DNA from: an uncultured Lachnospiraceae bacterium
Lineage (GTDB): Bacteria > Bacillota > Clostridia > Lachnospirales > Lachnospiraceae
Length of the DNA stretch: 5,954 nt
Direction: 5' to 3'
Assembly: GCA_949346185.1 (NCBI GenBank)
Contig: CASGVX010000138.1
Coordinates: forward strand, 1-5,954
Shown here in pieces: positions 1 through 5,758 of this stretch. The position numbers and the translations under genes are program-made. Within the stretch, counting starts at the first letter, position 1. The number at the start of each line of letters is the position of its first letter. The notes under the pieces are model-generated. The model ran no database searches, was not told the DNA's origin, and saw only the letters and a list, made by a program, of their open reading frames with translations.

Positions 1-1968
1 AGCAGCCATTATCCCAATGTGTCTTATTTTTACCAGTTATGTGATGAGTATGGATTCTTCGTGATTGACGAGGCGGACAATGAGAGCCATGGGGCGCAGA
101 TGCATTATCTCAAGGATTCAGAATGGGAACATGTCCAAAAGCGGTGGAATGAAAGGATTGCGGACAATCCTGATTTTATCCGGCCTACGCTGGACCGTAC
201 CAAGCTCTGCATCCACAGGGAGAAGAACCGTCCATGCATCGTGATTTGGTCCATGGGAAATGAGTGTGCCTATGGATGTGCCTTCGAGGAGGCTCTTCGG
301 TGGACGAAGGGATTCGATTCCACTAGGCTGACCCATTATGAGAGTGCCTGCTATCACAGCGACAAGAGAAAGTATGATTTTTCCAATATTGATCTGTACA
401 GCAAAATGTATCCGGCCTTTGACGAGGTGCTGGCATATGCAAATAGCCAGCCGGATAAGCCCTATCTCATGGTGGAGTACAGCCACGCCATGGGGAATGG
501 GCCGGGGGATCTGGAGGATTATTTTCAGATTATTCAGGAAAATGACGTGGTATGCGGAGGATTTGTCTGGGAGTGGTGCGACCATGCCATCTACAAGGGG
601 GAGAGCGAGAATGGGAAGGCGATGTATTACTATGGAGGCGACCATGGGGAGCTGCTCCACGATGAGAATTTCTGCATGGATGGCTTGGTGTACCCTGACA
701 GGACGCCCCATACCGGCCTGTTGGAATACAAAAATGTATACCGCCCTGCCAGAGTGGTCAGTTATGACCAGAGCACGGGAGAATTGCTGCTGCGCAATTA
801 TATGAATTTCGTCAATCTGGAGGATTATCTGTGTCTGGCATATGAACTGGACTGTGACGGAGAGATTGCGGGGCAGGGGCAGATTCCTTGGGAGGAGGGG
901 ATTTCTCCAAATTGTATGGGAAAAGTGAGGGTTCCGCTGGAGGTTCCCCCAAAAGGAAAATGCTATCTGAGAATCCTCTATTGCCTGAAGGAAGGAGACA
1001 GCCTTCGGGAGAAGGAAAGCCGGCTGGGATTTGACGAGGTTTTGCTGGACAATGAGGATGGCAGGAACCAGAAGGCTTTGAAATATCTTTTGGAAAGGAG
1101 GGAGGGACAGCCTCTTCATGTGAGGGAGGACGATCGGTACCTGATCATTGAAAATGATGCTATCAGATATGTGTACAACAAGCTGACCGGGCTATTCCGG
1201 GAACTTTCCCTGAGGGGGAAGCGATTCTTGGAAAGGGAGATGGAGGTGAATATCTGGCGGGCACCCACGGACAATGATAAGAGAATCAAGGAGGAATGGA
1301 TGCGGGCCCAGTATGATCAGAGCAGAGCCAGAGCCTATGTCACGGAGATTCGGCGGCAGGGTCAGTCAGTGGTGATACGAAGCGCCATGTCTCTATGCGC
1401 GGCATCTGTACAGAGGATTTGCGATGTGGATGTGACTTGGCGGGTGGAGCCCTCCGGGGAGATTTCTATGGATATGGAAGTGCGGAAGGATGGGGAACTT
1501 CCGGATTTTCCAAGGTTCGGACTGCGCCTTTTTCTAAAAAAGGATTTGGAGGAGGTGACATACTACGGCATCGGCCCTTATGAAAATTATCCTGATAAAT
1601 GCCGGGCAGGCTATCACAGCCAGTTCTCGGCGAAGGTGGAAGAACTGCATGAGGACTATATTCGCCCTCAGGAGAATGGGAGCCATGGGGGATGTGATTT
1701 TGTCAGAGTTGCCGGGGGAGGAAAGAGCATGACGGCGGTTTCGGAGAAGGTATTTTCCTTTCAGGCATCCTGCTACCTGCAGGAGGAACTGACAGAGAAG
1801 AAGCATCATTTTGAACTGGAAAAATGCGATTGCACGGTACTGTGTCTGGATTATAAGCAGAATGGCATTGCCTCCTGCAGCTGCGGGCCGGATCTGGTGG
1901 GGAAGTATCGCTTTGACGAGAGGGAATTTGGCTTTGGGGTAAGGCTGATTCCAGAATATGCAAAATGA
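1..1968 (+). CDS. lacZ: Beta-galactosidase, LacZ-type glycoside hydrolase family 2 (5' end outside window)
   Basis: This is the C-terminal ~655 residues of a large cytoplasmic GH2 enzyme that hydrolyses terminal beta-D-galactosides such as lactose. The frame is open from base 1, so the GTG at 19 is internal (Val of SHYPNV). Numbering from base 1, I see the TIM-barrel motif SHYPN (residues 2-6), the metal-site pair in EADNESHG (E28, H30; like E. coli E416/H418), the acid/base in WSMGNE (E88; like E461), and the nucleophile in VEYSHAMGN (E159; like E537). GGFVWEW (W190) matches the E. coli W568 region. FCMDGLVYPDRTPH follows, with Asp where E. coli LacZ has Asn604. A beta-sandwich linker (about 240-350) precedes the Bgal_small_N domain, marked by WRAPTDND, GIGPYENYPD and RPQENGSHGG. 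The TGA stop is intact. E. coli LacZ is ~1020 residues, so about 370 are missing to the left. Some related GH2 enzymes prefer other galactosides; the exact substrate is not fixed by sequence. Confidence 0.95.
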   Translation, partial: SSHYPNVSYFYQLCDEYGFFVIDEADNESHGAQMHYLKDSEWEHVQKRWNERIADNPDFIRPTLDRTKLCIHREKNRPCIVIWSMGNECAYGCAFEEALRWTKGFDSTRLTHYESACYHSDKRKYDFSNIDLYSKMYPAFDEVLAYANSQPDKPYLMVEYSHAMGNGPGDLEDYFQIIQENDVVCGGFVWEWCDHAIYKGESENGKAMYYYGGDHGELLHDENFCMDGLVYPDRTPHTGLLEYKNVYRPARVVSYDQSTGELLLRNYMNFVNLEDYLCLAYELDCDGEIAGQGQIPWEEGISPNCMGKVRVPLEVPPKGKCYLRILYCLKEGDSLREKESRLGFDEVLLDNEDGRNQKALKYLLERREGQPLHVREDDRYLIIENDAIRYVYNKLTGLFRELSLRGKRFLEREMEVNIWRAPTDNDKRIKEEWMRAQYDQSRARAYVTEIRRQGQSVVIRSAMSLCAASVQRICDVDVTWRVEPSGEISMDMEVRKDGELPDFPRFGLRLFLKKDLEEVTYYGIGPYENYPDKCRAGYHSQFSAKVEELHEDYIRPQENGSHGGCDFVRVAGGGKSMTAVSEKVFSFQASCYLQEELTEKKHHFELEKCDCTVLCLDYKQNGIASCSCGPDLVGKYRFDEREFGFGVRLIPEYAK

Positions 1969-1985
1969 TTTTATAATGTATTGAC

Positions 1986-1990
1986 GGAGG
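1986..1990 (+). promoter_or_regulatory. Ribosome binding site of the GPH symporter
   Basis: GGAGG lies 8 bases before the ATG at 1999. It decides the start: the in-frame TTG at 1981 lies upstream of this site and has no Shine-Dalgarno of its own. The site is within the 30-base gap after the lacZ stop, so translation of the symporter starts from the lacZ transcript. Confidence 0.85.
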
Positions 1991-1998
1991 TATTGCTT

Positions 1999-3468
1999 AT
2001 GGGAGAGAGAAAATATTTGAAATGGTACAATAAGGTGGGGTATGGTTCTGGGGATATTGCGGGAAATGTGGTCTATGCTTTTTTGTCCTCGTTTCTTATG
2101 ATATTTCTCACGGATACCATCGGCATGAATGCGGGGATCGTGGGAACCTTGATGATGGTGTCCAAACTATTTGACGGGGTGACGGATGTATTCTTCGGTT
2201 CCCTGATTGACAAGACGAAGAGCAGGATGGGCAAGGCCAGACCTTGGATGCTGTGGGCGTATCTTGGCTGTTCTGCCATGATTGCGGCACTGTTTTTCAT
2301 TCCGGCCAATCTGGGGGACGCTGGTCAGTATGCATGGTTCTTCATCGCCTACACATTGTTGAATGCGGTGTTTTATACCGCCAATAATATCGCATACTCG
2401 GCATTGACTGCGCTGGTGACGAAGAATGGCAGCGAGCGGGTTCAGATGGGTTCCATTCGATTTATTTTTGCCTTCGGTACCAGCCTGCTGATTCAGACGA
2501 TAACTGTGGATGCGGTGAAGGCATTAGGAGGGGGTGCGGCGGGCTGGCGCACTATGGCGATTATTTATGGGGCAATCGGGCTGATTGTAAATACTATTTC
2601 TGTATTTTCTGTGAAGGAATTGCCGGAGGAGGAATTGAATGAGAGCGAGAGTGCGCTTCGGGTCGAAGGGGAGGAGAATTCCTGCAGAGAATGGGAAGCG
2701 GACGGGGAATGCGCGCTTGAAGAGCCTGGATGGGGAGAAGCCGGACCGGGCGCATCTGTAGAAGCCGGAGGGCAAGAGGAAAAGTATGGCCTGAGGAAGG
2801 CGGCAAAGTTGCTGCTGTCTAATAAATATTACCTTATCATCTGCGTGATGTATATCCTGATGCAGATTTTTACTGCCACGTTAAATATGGGAATCTACTT
2901 TATGACCTATATTTTGGGAAATGCCTCCCTGCTGGGGGTGTTTGCCTGGGCAATCAATATTCCGTTGATTGCGGGATTAGTCTTTACCCCCATTCTGGTG
3001 AAGCGGTGGAAGGGGATGTATAAGCTGAACCTGATGGGATATATTCTGGCGACGGTTTCCAGAGGATTGGTGATTGTGGCGGGCTATCTGGGGAACATCC
3101 CCCTGATGCTGTTATTTTCCGGTATTGCATCTCTGGGGATGAGCCCCTTGCAGGGGGATTTGAATGCGCTGATTGCGGAGTGTTCGGAGTATACGTACCT
3201 GACAAAGGGAAAGAGGATCGATGGCACCATGTATTCCTGCACTTCTCTGGGAGTGAAGATTGGCGGGGGCATCGGCACGGCTTTTGCAGGATGGCTGTTG
3301 GCGGCAAGCGGGTATGTGGCAAATGCGGCGGCGCAGTCCCAGTCTTGCATCAATATGCTTTATGTGATGTACCTGTGGATTCCCATGGTCATTAATCTCA
3401 TTATTACGATTCTCCTTGTGAGGTTGAAGGTGGAGCAGGCGAATGCGGCACTGGCTGGGGAGGAATGA
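1999..3468 (+). CDS. GPH-family sugar:cation symporter (MFS), probable galactoside transporter
   Basis: A 489-residue, 12-helix inner-membrane symporter of the glycoside-pentoside-hexuronide family (MelB, LacS, UidB relatives). It imports glycosides with Na+ or H+. The family signature is clear near the N-terminus: YGSGDIAGN (15-23), then KLFDGVTDVFFGSLIDKTKSRMGKARPW (56-83). In that stretch D59 and D63 occupy the positions of the MelB cation-site aspartates D55 and D59. N130 (in ANNIAY) sits where MelB has the sugar-site D124, and R154 where MelB has R149. There is no C-terminal PTS IIA domain as in streptococcal LacS. The loop between helices 6 and 7 (about 207-265) is unusually long, acidic and rich in Gly, Ser and Glu. 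The 30-base gap and lack of a terminator after lacZ indicate one operon, so a beta-galactoside is the likely cargo, but this is inferred from context. No hairpin terminator is visible directly after the stop. Confidence 0.93.
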   Translation: MGERKYLKWYNKVGYGSGDIAGNVVYAFLSSFLMIFLTDTIGMNAGIVGTLMMVSKLFDGVTDVFFGSLIDKTKSRMGKARPWMLWAYLGCSAMIAALFFIPANLGDAGQYAWFFIAYTLLNAVFYTANNIAYSALTALVTKNGSERVQMGSIRFIFAFGTSLLIQTITVDAVKALGGGAAGWRTMAIIYGAIGLIVNTISVFSVKELPEEELNESESALRVEGEENSCREWEADGECALEEPGWGEAGPGASVEAGGQEEKYGLRKAAKLLLSNKYYLIICVMYILMQIFTATLNMGIYFMTYILGNASLLGVFAWAINIPLIAGLVFTPILVKRWKGMYKLNLMGYILATVSRGLVIVAGYLGNIPLMLLFSGIASLGMSPLQGDLNALIAECSEYTYLTKGKRIDGTMYSCTSLGVKIGGGIGTAFAGWLLAASGYVANAAAQSQSCINMLYVMYLWIPMVINLIITILLVRLKVEQANAALAGEE

Positions 3469-3480
3469 TGGAGCAGAGAT

Positions 3481-3510
3481 GATATGGTCATTTTGTGCAG
3501 GGATATGGTC
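3481..3510 (+). repeat. 9-bp direct repeat with 12-bp spacer, candidate activator site
   Basis: GATATGGTC occurs exactly at 3481-3489 and again at 3502-3510, start-to-start 21 bp, which is two helical turns. The pair sits just upstream of two TATAAT boxes that lack a good -35. LytTR-type response regulators bind 9-bp direct repeats with 12-13 bp spacers next to weak -35 elements, so the geometry fits that class. The base sequence matches the known LytTR consensus only loosely, and no such regulator is in the window. Confidence 0.35.
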
Positions 3511-3536
3511 GGATGATGTTATTTTTATGGGAAGCA

Positions 3537-3570
3537 TATAATTTATTTGCCCTAAAACACGATATATAAT
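3537..3570 (+). promoter_or_regulatory. Promoter region with two TATAAT boxes for the unknown gene
   Basis: Two perfect -10 hexamers, TATAAT at 3537-3542 and at 3565-3570, lie upstream of the gene starting at 3673. Neither has a consensus -35: at 17-bp spacing the candidates are TGATGT (3514-3519) and TTTATT (3542-3547). Use of the second would start RNA near 3577 and give a leader of about 96 bases. Weak -35 elements suggest activator dependence. The absence of a terminator after the symporter means read-through from the lac operon is also possible. Confidence 0.5.
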
Positions 3571-3576
3571 GTGAAG

Positions 3577-3672
3577 GAATTACCATCACAAGATAGACAG
3601 AGTTGGCAATACTGCTGGAGAGCGTCAATGCCGCCTTTGGGCGGCAAGTCAGTTTTAATGGAGGGCGGGCAA
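3577..3672 (+). promoter_or_regulatory. Structured 5' leader with alternative pairings over the Shine-Dalgarno
   Basis: A strong local hairpin is seen: GCCGCC (3630-3635), loop TTTG, GGCGGC (3640-3645). The same CCGCCTTT (3631-3638) can instead pair with GGAGGGCGG at 3661-3668 (8 pairs, two of them G-U), which would bury the Shine-Dalgarno. The two pairings exclude each other. A small stem GCT/AGC (3614-3623) presents GGAG in its loop, and AATACTG (3609-3614 region) can partly pair with CAGTTTT (3650-3656), enclosing the rest. I cannot match it to a known riboswitch class. The 5' boundary depends on the promoter prediction. Confidence 0.4.
3660..3665 (+). promoter_or_regulatory. Ribosome binding site of the unknown gene
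   Basis: GGAGGG lies 7 bases before the ATG at 3673 and decides that start. Two upstream in-frame starts are less likely. The GTG at 3571 has no Shine-Dalgarno and directly follows a TATAAT box, and the ATG at 3658 overlaps this site. Confidence 0.75.
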
Positions 3673-4551
3673 ATGAGCATGATATATTATAGTCTGTTGG
3701 CGGGGAATTTTGGGTATCGCACAGGGAGTTATGCTAAACGGGCGGAACGTCAGGAGGAAGATGGATTTGATGCATGCTGCGATGGGGTGGAATCCCGCAG
3801 GAAGAGCGAGGGGGAAGAGGCTGGGAGAACCAGCGTGGTGGAGGAATACAAGGCAAAGCACCCGCAGGACGCTTCCCATGTGAGTGCTCAGGTAAATGCG
3901 GGGAAGGCCGTGAGGAGGAAATGCGGCGGGGAGCATGTGGACACGGGAAATATGACGATGGAGGAGTATCAGGCGCATTTCTACTCCATGCTGAGCACCA
4001 TTCCCTATCATCCCACCAGGCTCAATGATGACGTCATCATTTCCATTTCCGAGGAGGGATGGGAACAGATGAAGAATGATCCGGAGTATGAGGCTTGGGT
4101 GCTGGGATATTTCGTGGAGGACAGGGCGGTACCCAATCCATTCTTTGGGTGGGGAGGGAATGGCGGAAGCCTGGTGATTGAGCATTTCGGAGCCTCCATC
4201 GAGGAGCACCACGGGGAAGGATTCAGCAAGTCTGATGTGGGGAGCGGCGGCTCGAAGACGGAGAGGGAGCAAGAGTCCTGGTGGGATAAACGCCATAAGA
4301 GGATGAAGAAGGCTTTGAAGGAGCAGGCAGTCAAGGCTCAGGAAAAAGCAAGTGCCAGAGAGAGAAAAGCCCAGAAAGAATATCTGATGCATCAGTTGGA
4401 AAATCAGCAGAGGCTGCATAGATTTCTGACGGCAGAGACGGAATCGGATCTTCATTATCTGACGAATGGCCAGTCCATGGGGGATTCATTGCCGGTGAAT
4501 GAAAATATTGTGAGCATCTTAAAAGTGGAAGGAGATTATGTACGCCGATAG
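3673..4551 (+). CDS. Hypothetical protein, Lachnospiraceae-type, with C-terminal charged coiled coil
   Basis: I do not recognise a function for this 292-residue protein. It has no signal peptide and no membrane helix, so it is probably cytoplasmic. The N-terminus MSMIYYSLLAGNFGYRTGSYAKR is followed by a charged, low-complexity linker (about 24-92). A better-structured core (about 94-185) contains MTMEEYQAHFYSML, IPYHPTRLNDD, ISEEGWEQMKNDPEYEAWVLGYF, a Gly-rich FFGWGGNGGS and IEHFGASIEEHHGEGF. Residues 195-250 are strongly charged and helical, starting with ESWWDKRHKRMKK and running through Lys/Glu/Gln-rich repeats, likely a coiled coil. The ISEEGWEQMKNDPEYEAWVLG block resembles unnamed proteins I recall from Lachnospiraceae genomes; a link to DUF6033-like proteins is possible but unverified. 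It has its own control region and lies downstream of the lac operon, with no evident link to sugar use. The Shine-Dalgarno at 3660 fixes the start. Confidence 0.8.
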   Translation: MSMIYYSLLAGNFGYRTGSYAKRAERQEEDGFDACCDGVESRRKSEGEEAGRTSVVEEYKAKHPQDASHVSAQVNAGKAVRRKCGGEHVDTGNMTMEEYQAHFYSMLSTIPYHPTRLNDDVIISISEEGWEQMKNDPEYEAWVLGYFVEDRAVPNPFFGWGGNGGSLVIEHFGASIEEHHGEGFSKSDVGSGGSKTEREQESWWDKRHKRMKKALKEQAVKAQEKASARERKAQKEYLMHQLENQQRLHRFLTAETESDLHYLTNGQSMGDSLPVNENIVSILKVEGDYVRR

Positions 4552-4568
4552 ATGCCAATGCTGCGTTG

Positions 4569-4597
4569 CCAAGCAAGTGCCAGTGGCGCTTGCTTGG
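4569..4597. terminator. Intergenic 13-bp hairpin between convergent genes, without T-tract
   Basis: The left arm CCAAGCAAGTGCC (4569-4581), loop AGT and right arm GGCGCTTGCTTGG (4585-4597) form 13 pairs, 12 Watson-Crick plus one G-T. It lies 17 bases after the stop of the plus-strand gene and 10 bases after the stop of the minus-strand gene, the usual place of a bidirectional terminator. Neither strand shows a run of T after the stem, so efficient intrinsic termination is doubtful. It may protect 3' ends or be a dispersed palindromic repeat. Confidence 0.6.
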
Positions 4598-4607
4598 GTA
4601 GGAATTG

Positions 4608-5336
4608 CTAGTCCTTGCTTTTGAATACCCAGCGGGTACGATAGATGCCCACAATCATAGCAATGATGGCGGCAACCTGAACCGTCAGCTTGGTGCAGTG
4701 CATGAATTCCCTGGATGGCTGTATCGCCACAGCGCATATATTCAAAAGAAGACCGATGAGTAAGATGGCAGATACCTGTTTTTTTTCCGAGGCAGGGCAT
4801 CTGTCATTTTGCTCTCCCTTTTGTTCCATCAGCTGGGAGATAATCTGGCTTATGTGCCTGACCTGCTGTTGCAGACCAATGGTCAGCAGTCCCAAAATCA
4901 GCATAAATAGCCAGCCCTCAGGTGCTTCCATTCCGATGGCGCAGATTATCTCAAGAATGAATAGTGCTAAGTAAATCAACGTGGCGACCCGGAACATCTT
5001 GCGAATTTTTTTATAATGACTGATTTTGGAGTCTGCATCAGTGTACATTTCAAAGGGGCCATCTGCTGCCCGTTTTCTCAATATAACCCAATAGCCCCAA
5101 ATCTGTACGATTTCTATTTGCAGGTCATCCATGAGGGAGCGGTATTCCTGTGTCACGCTGCCAAAGCGGTCGCTGAAATCTACTTGATAACGCCATAATC
5201 CGGGAGCGGTATCCTCGAATTGATAGAAGCCGGCGAAAAAGCCTGACATTGCCTTCCCCTGCATCGCCAGTTCATTTAGCCATGCAGTTTCCCTGTCCTT
5301 ATCAAAATATAAACGAAACTTTATCATTTTATTCAT
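4608..5336 (-). CDS. DUF2812 domain membrane protein
   Basis: A 242-residue protein. The N-terminal ~110 residues are a soluble DUF2812 domain: KFRLYFDKDRETAWLNELAMQGKAM (6-30), FFAGFYQFED (33-42), YQVDF (50-54), WGYWVILRKRAADGPFEMYTD (80-100) and SKISHYKKI (103-111). About four hydrophobic helices follow, near 115-135, 141-158, 188-207 and 217-234, with a charged segment (159-187) between the second and third; the tail is short and basic (RTRWVFKSKD). The biochemical role of DUF2812 is not known to me. The family is often encoded directly after a PadR regulator, as here. The ATG at 5336 overlaps the PadR stop by 8 bases and has a strong AGGAGG site 6 bases upstream, inside padR, so the two are translationally coupled. 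A second Met at residue 4 is a less likely start. By analogy it may be a membrane sensor or remodelling protein under PadR control; this is inference. Confidence 0.88.
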   Translation of the reverse strand: MNKMIKFRLYFDKDRETAWLNELAMQGKAMSGFFAGFYQFEDTAPGLWRYQVDFSDRFGSVTQEYRSLMDDLQIEIVQIWGYWVILRKRAADGPFEMYTDADSKISHYKKIRKMFRVATLIYLALFILEIICAIGMEAPEGWLFMLILGLLTIGLQQQVRHISQIISQLMEQKGEQNDRCPASEKKQVSAILLIGLLLNICAVAIQPSREFMHCTKLTVQVAAIIAMIVGIYRTRWVFKSKD

Positions 5337-5652
5337 TGTCCTCCTCCTTCATCAGTTCTGCATTTCTCAGCAATTCCTCTAGCCGGGCCTTCTCCTCTTG
5401 GAAGGCATTTCTGCCCGCTTCCGTAATGATATATTCTTTCTTCTTTCTAGAACTGGTGTCCTCGCTGTATATCTCAATCCATCCTTTTTTCACCAAGGAC
5501 TGAATGGCTCCATACAGGGTTCCGGGGCCAAGAACTAGGCGGTGGCTTGTAATTGCCTCGATATCTTGGATGATGCCATAGCCGTGGTTGGGCGTTCTGA
5601 CTGCCAGCAAAATATAAAATATGGCTTCGGTCAATGGCGCATGCTTTTCCAT
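5329..5652 (-). CDS. PadR-family transcriptional regulator
   Basis: A 107-residue winged helix-turn-helix repressor of the short PadR subfamily, which is normally ~105-110 residues, so it is full length. LTEAIFYILLAV (7-18) is the first helix and NHGYGIIQDIE (22-32) carries the family's HGYxI motif. LVLGPGTLYGAIQSLVKKGWIE (39-60) is the recognition helix with the typical PGTLYxAIxxLxxKGWI pattern. The wing follows with RKKKEYIITEAG (69-80). A charged C-terminal helix (82-103) likely dimerises. The frame is open further upstream to 5928, but that stretch crosses the promoter and operators and is not family-like. The ATG at 5652 has a purine-rich GGGGGAAG site 6-8 bases ahead and gives the standard N-terminus. 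The promoter upstream overlaps inverted repeats, so autorepression is likely, with DUF2812 as the co-regulated partner. The inducing signal is unknown. Confidence 0.92.
   Translation of the reverse strand: MEKHAPLTEAIFYILLAVRTPNHGYGIIQDIEAITSHRLVLGPGTLYGAIQSLVKKGWIEIYSEDTSSRKKKEYIITEAGRNAFQEEKARLEELLRNAELMKEEDNE
5342..5348 (-). promoter_or_regulatory. Ribosome binding site of the DUF2812 gene, inside padR
   Basis: On the minus strand an AGGAGGA run lies a few bases before the ATG at 5336. It is within the last codons of the PadR gene, which encode its Lys-Glu-Glu-Asp tail, and supports coupled translation of the pair. Confidence 0.8.
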
Positions 5653-5658
5653 GTGTGC

Positions 5659-5667
5659 TTCCCCCTT
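5659..5667 (-). promoter_or_regulatory. Ribosome binding site of padR
   Basis: The minus strand reads AAGGGGGAA about 6-8 bases before the ATG at 5652. It decides between this start and the open but non-coding extension upstream. Confidence 0.65.
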
Positions 5668-5682
5668 CGTATCGATAGATGA

Positions 5683-5701
5683 TATATCGTCAGTCGATAT
5701 A
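5683..5701. promoter_or_regulatory. Inverted repeat O1 at the padR transcription start
   Basis: TATATCG (5683-5689), spacer TCAGT, CGATATA (5695-5701): perfect 7-bp arms. It covers the predicted transcription start (~5698) of the PadR operon. The arms share the ATATCG core with the second repeat at 5706-5726, and TATCGATA at 5670-5677 is a further palindrome of the same type. A likely PadR operator; binding is inferred. Confidence 0.55.
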
Positions 5702-5704
5702 ATT

Positions 5705-5733
5705 AATATATCATAGGACGATATATCTGTCAA
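5705..5733 (-). promoter_or_regulatory. Promoter of the padR-DUF2812 operon
   Basis: On the minus strand, TTGACA (5733-5728), a 17-bp spacer and TATATT (5710-5705) form a near-consensus housekeeping promoter. The predicted start is about 5698, leaving a ~45-base leader before the PadR ATG. A promoter this strong with repeats across its core is typical of a repressed, inducible operon. Confidence 0.75.
5706..5726. promoter_or_regulatory. Inverted repeat O2 between -10 and -35 of the padR promoter
   Basis: ATATATCAT (5706-5714), spacer AGG, ACGATATAT (5718-5726): 9-bp arms with one mismatch. It overlaps most of the -10 and nearly all of the spacer, where a bound repressor would block RNA polymerase. 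Its centre is 24 bp from the centre of the repeat at 5683-5701. Confidence 0.5.
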
Positions 5734-5758
5734 GAGTATATGAGTATATTGAGTATAT
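5734..5758. repeat. Three tandem copies of GAGTATAT
   Basis: GAGTATAT occurs at 5734-5741, 5742-5749 and 5751-5758, the last after one extra T. The array begins directly upstream of the padR -35. It is AT-rich and could be an UP element, a binding site for another protein, or simple slippage repeat. Confidence 0.6.

Noticed and set aside
338..805. Plus-strand alternative-frame open frame within lacZ
   Set aside because: It lies wholly inside the conserved catalytic region of lacZ, with no ribosome binding site or recognisable protein.
118..1119. Long minus-strand open frame (333 codons) opposite the beta-galactosidase
   Set aside because: It is antisense to strongly conserved GH2 motifs, has no family-like sequence, and is explained by codon bias on the opposite strand.
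1981..1998. TTG start at 1981 for the symporter
   Set aside because: The Shine-Dalgarno GGAGG at 1986-1990 lies inside this extension and serves the ATG at 1999.
3553..3570. Sigma-28 (flagellar) promoter, TAAA followed by CGATAT
   Set aside because: The two elements are only a few bases apart instead of about 15, so the match is chance.
3630..3645. ZTP riboswitch-like CCGCC...GGGC segment
   Set aside because: Only the short hairpin is similar; the other conserved ZTP elements are not visible nearby.
3571..3672. GTG start at 3571 for the unknown gene
   Set aside because: It directly follows a TATAAT box and has no Shine-Dalgarno, and the extra residues coincide with a structured leader. The ATG at 3673 has GGAGGG 7 bases ahead.
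3655..4455. Minus-strand open frame (266 codons) opposite the unknown gene
   Set aside because: The plus-strand frame has a good Shine-Dalgarno, a domain-like core and typical composition; the minus frame is Leu/Pro/His-rich with no recognisable domain.
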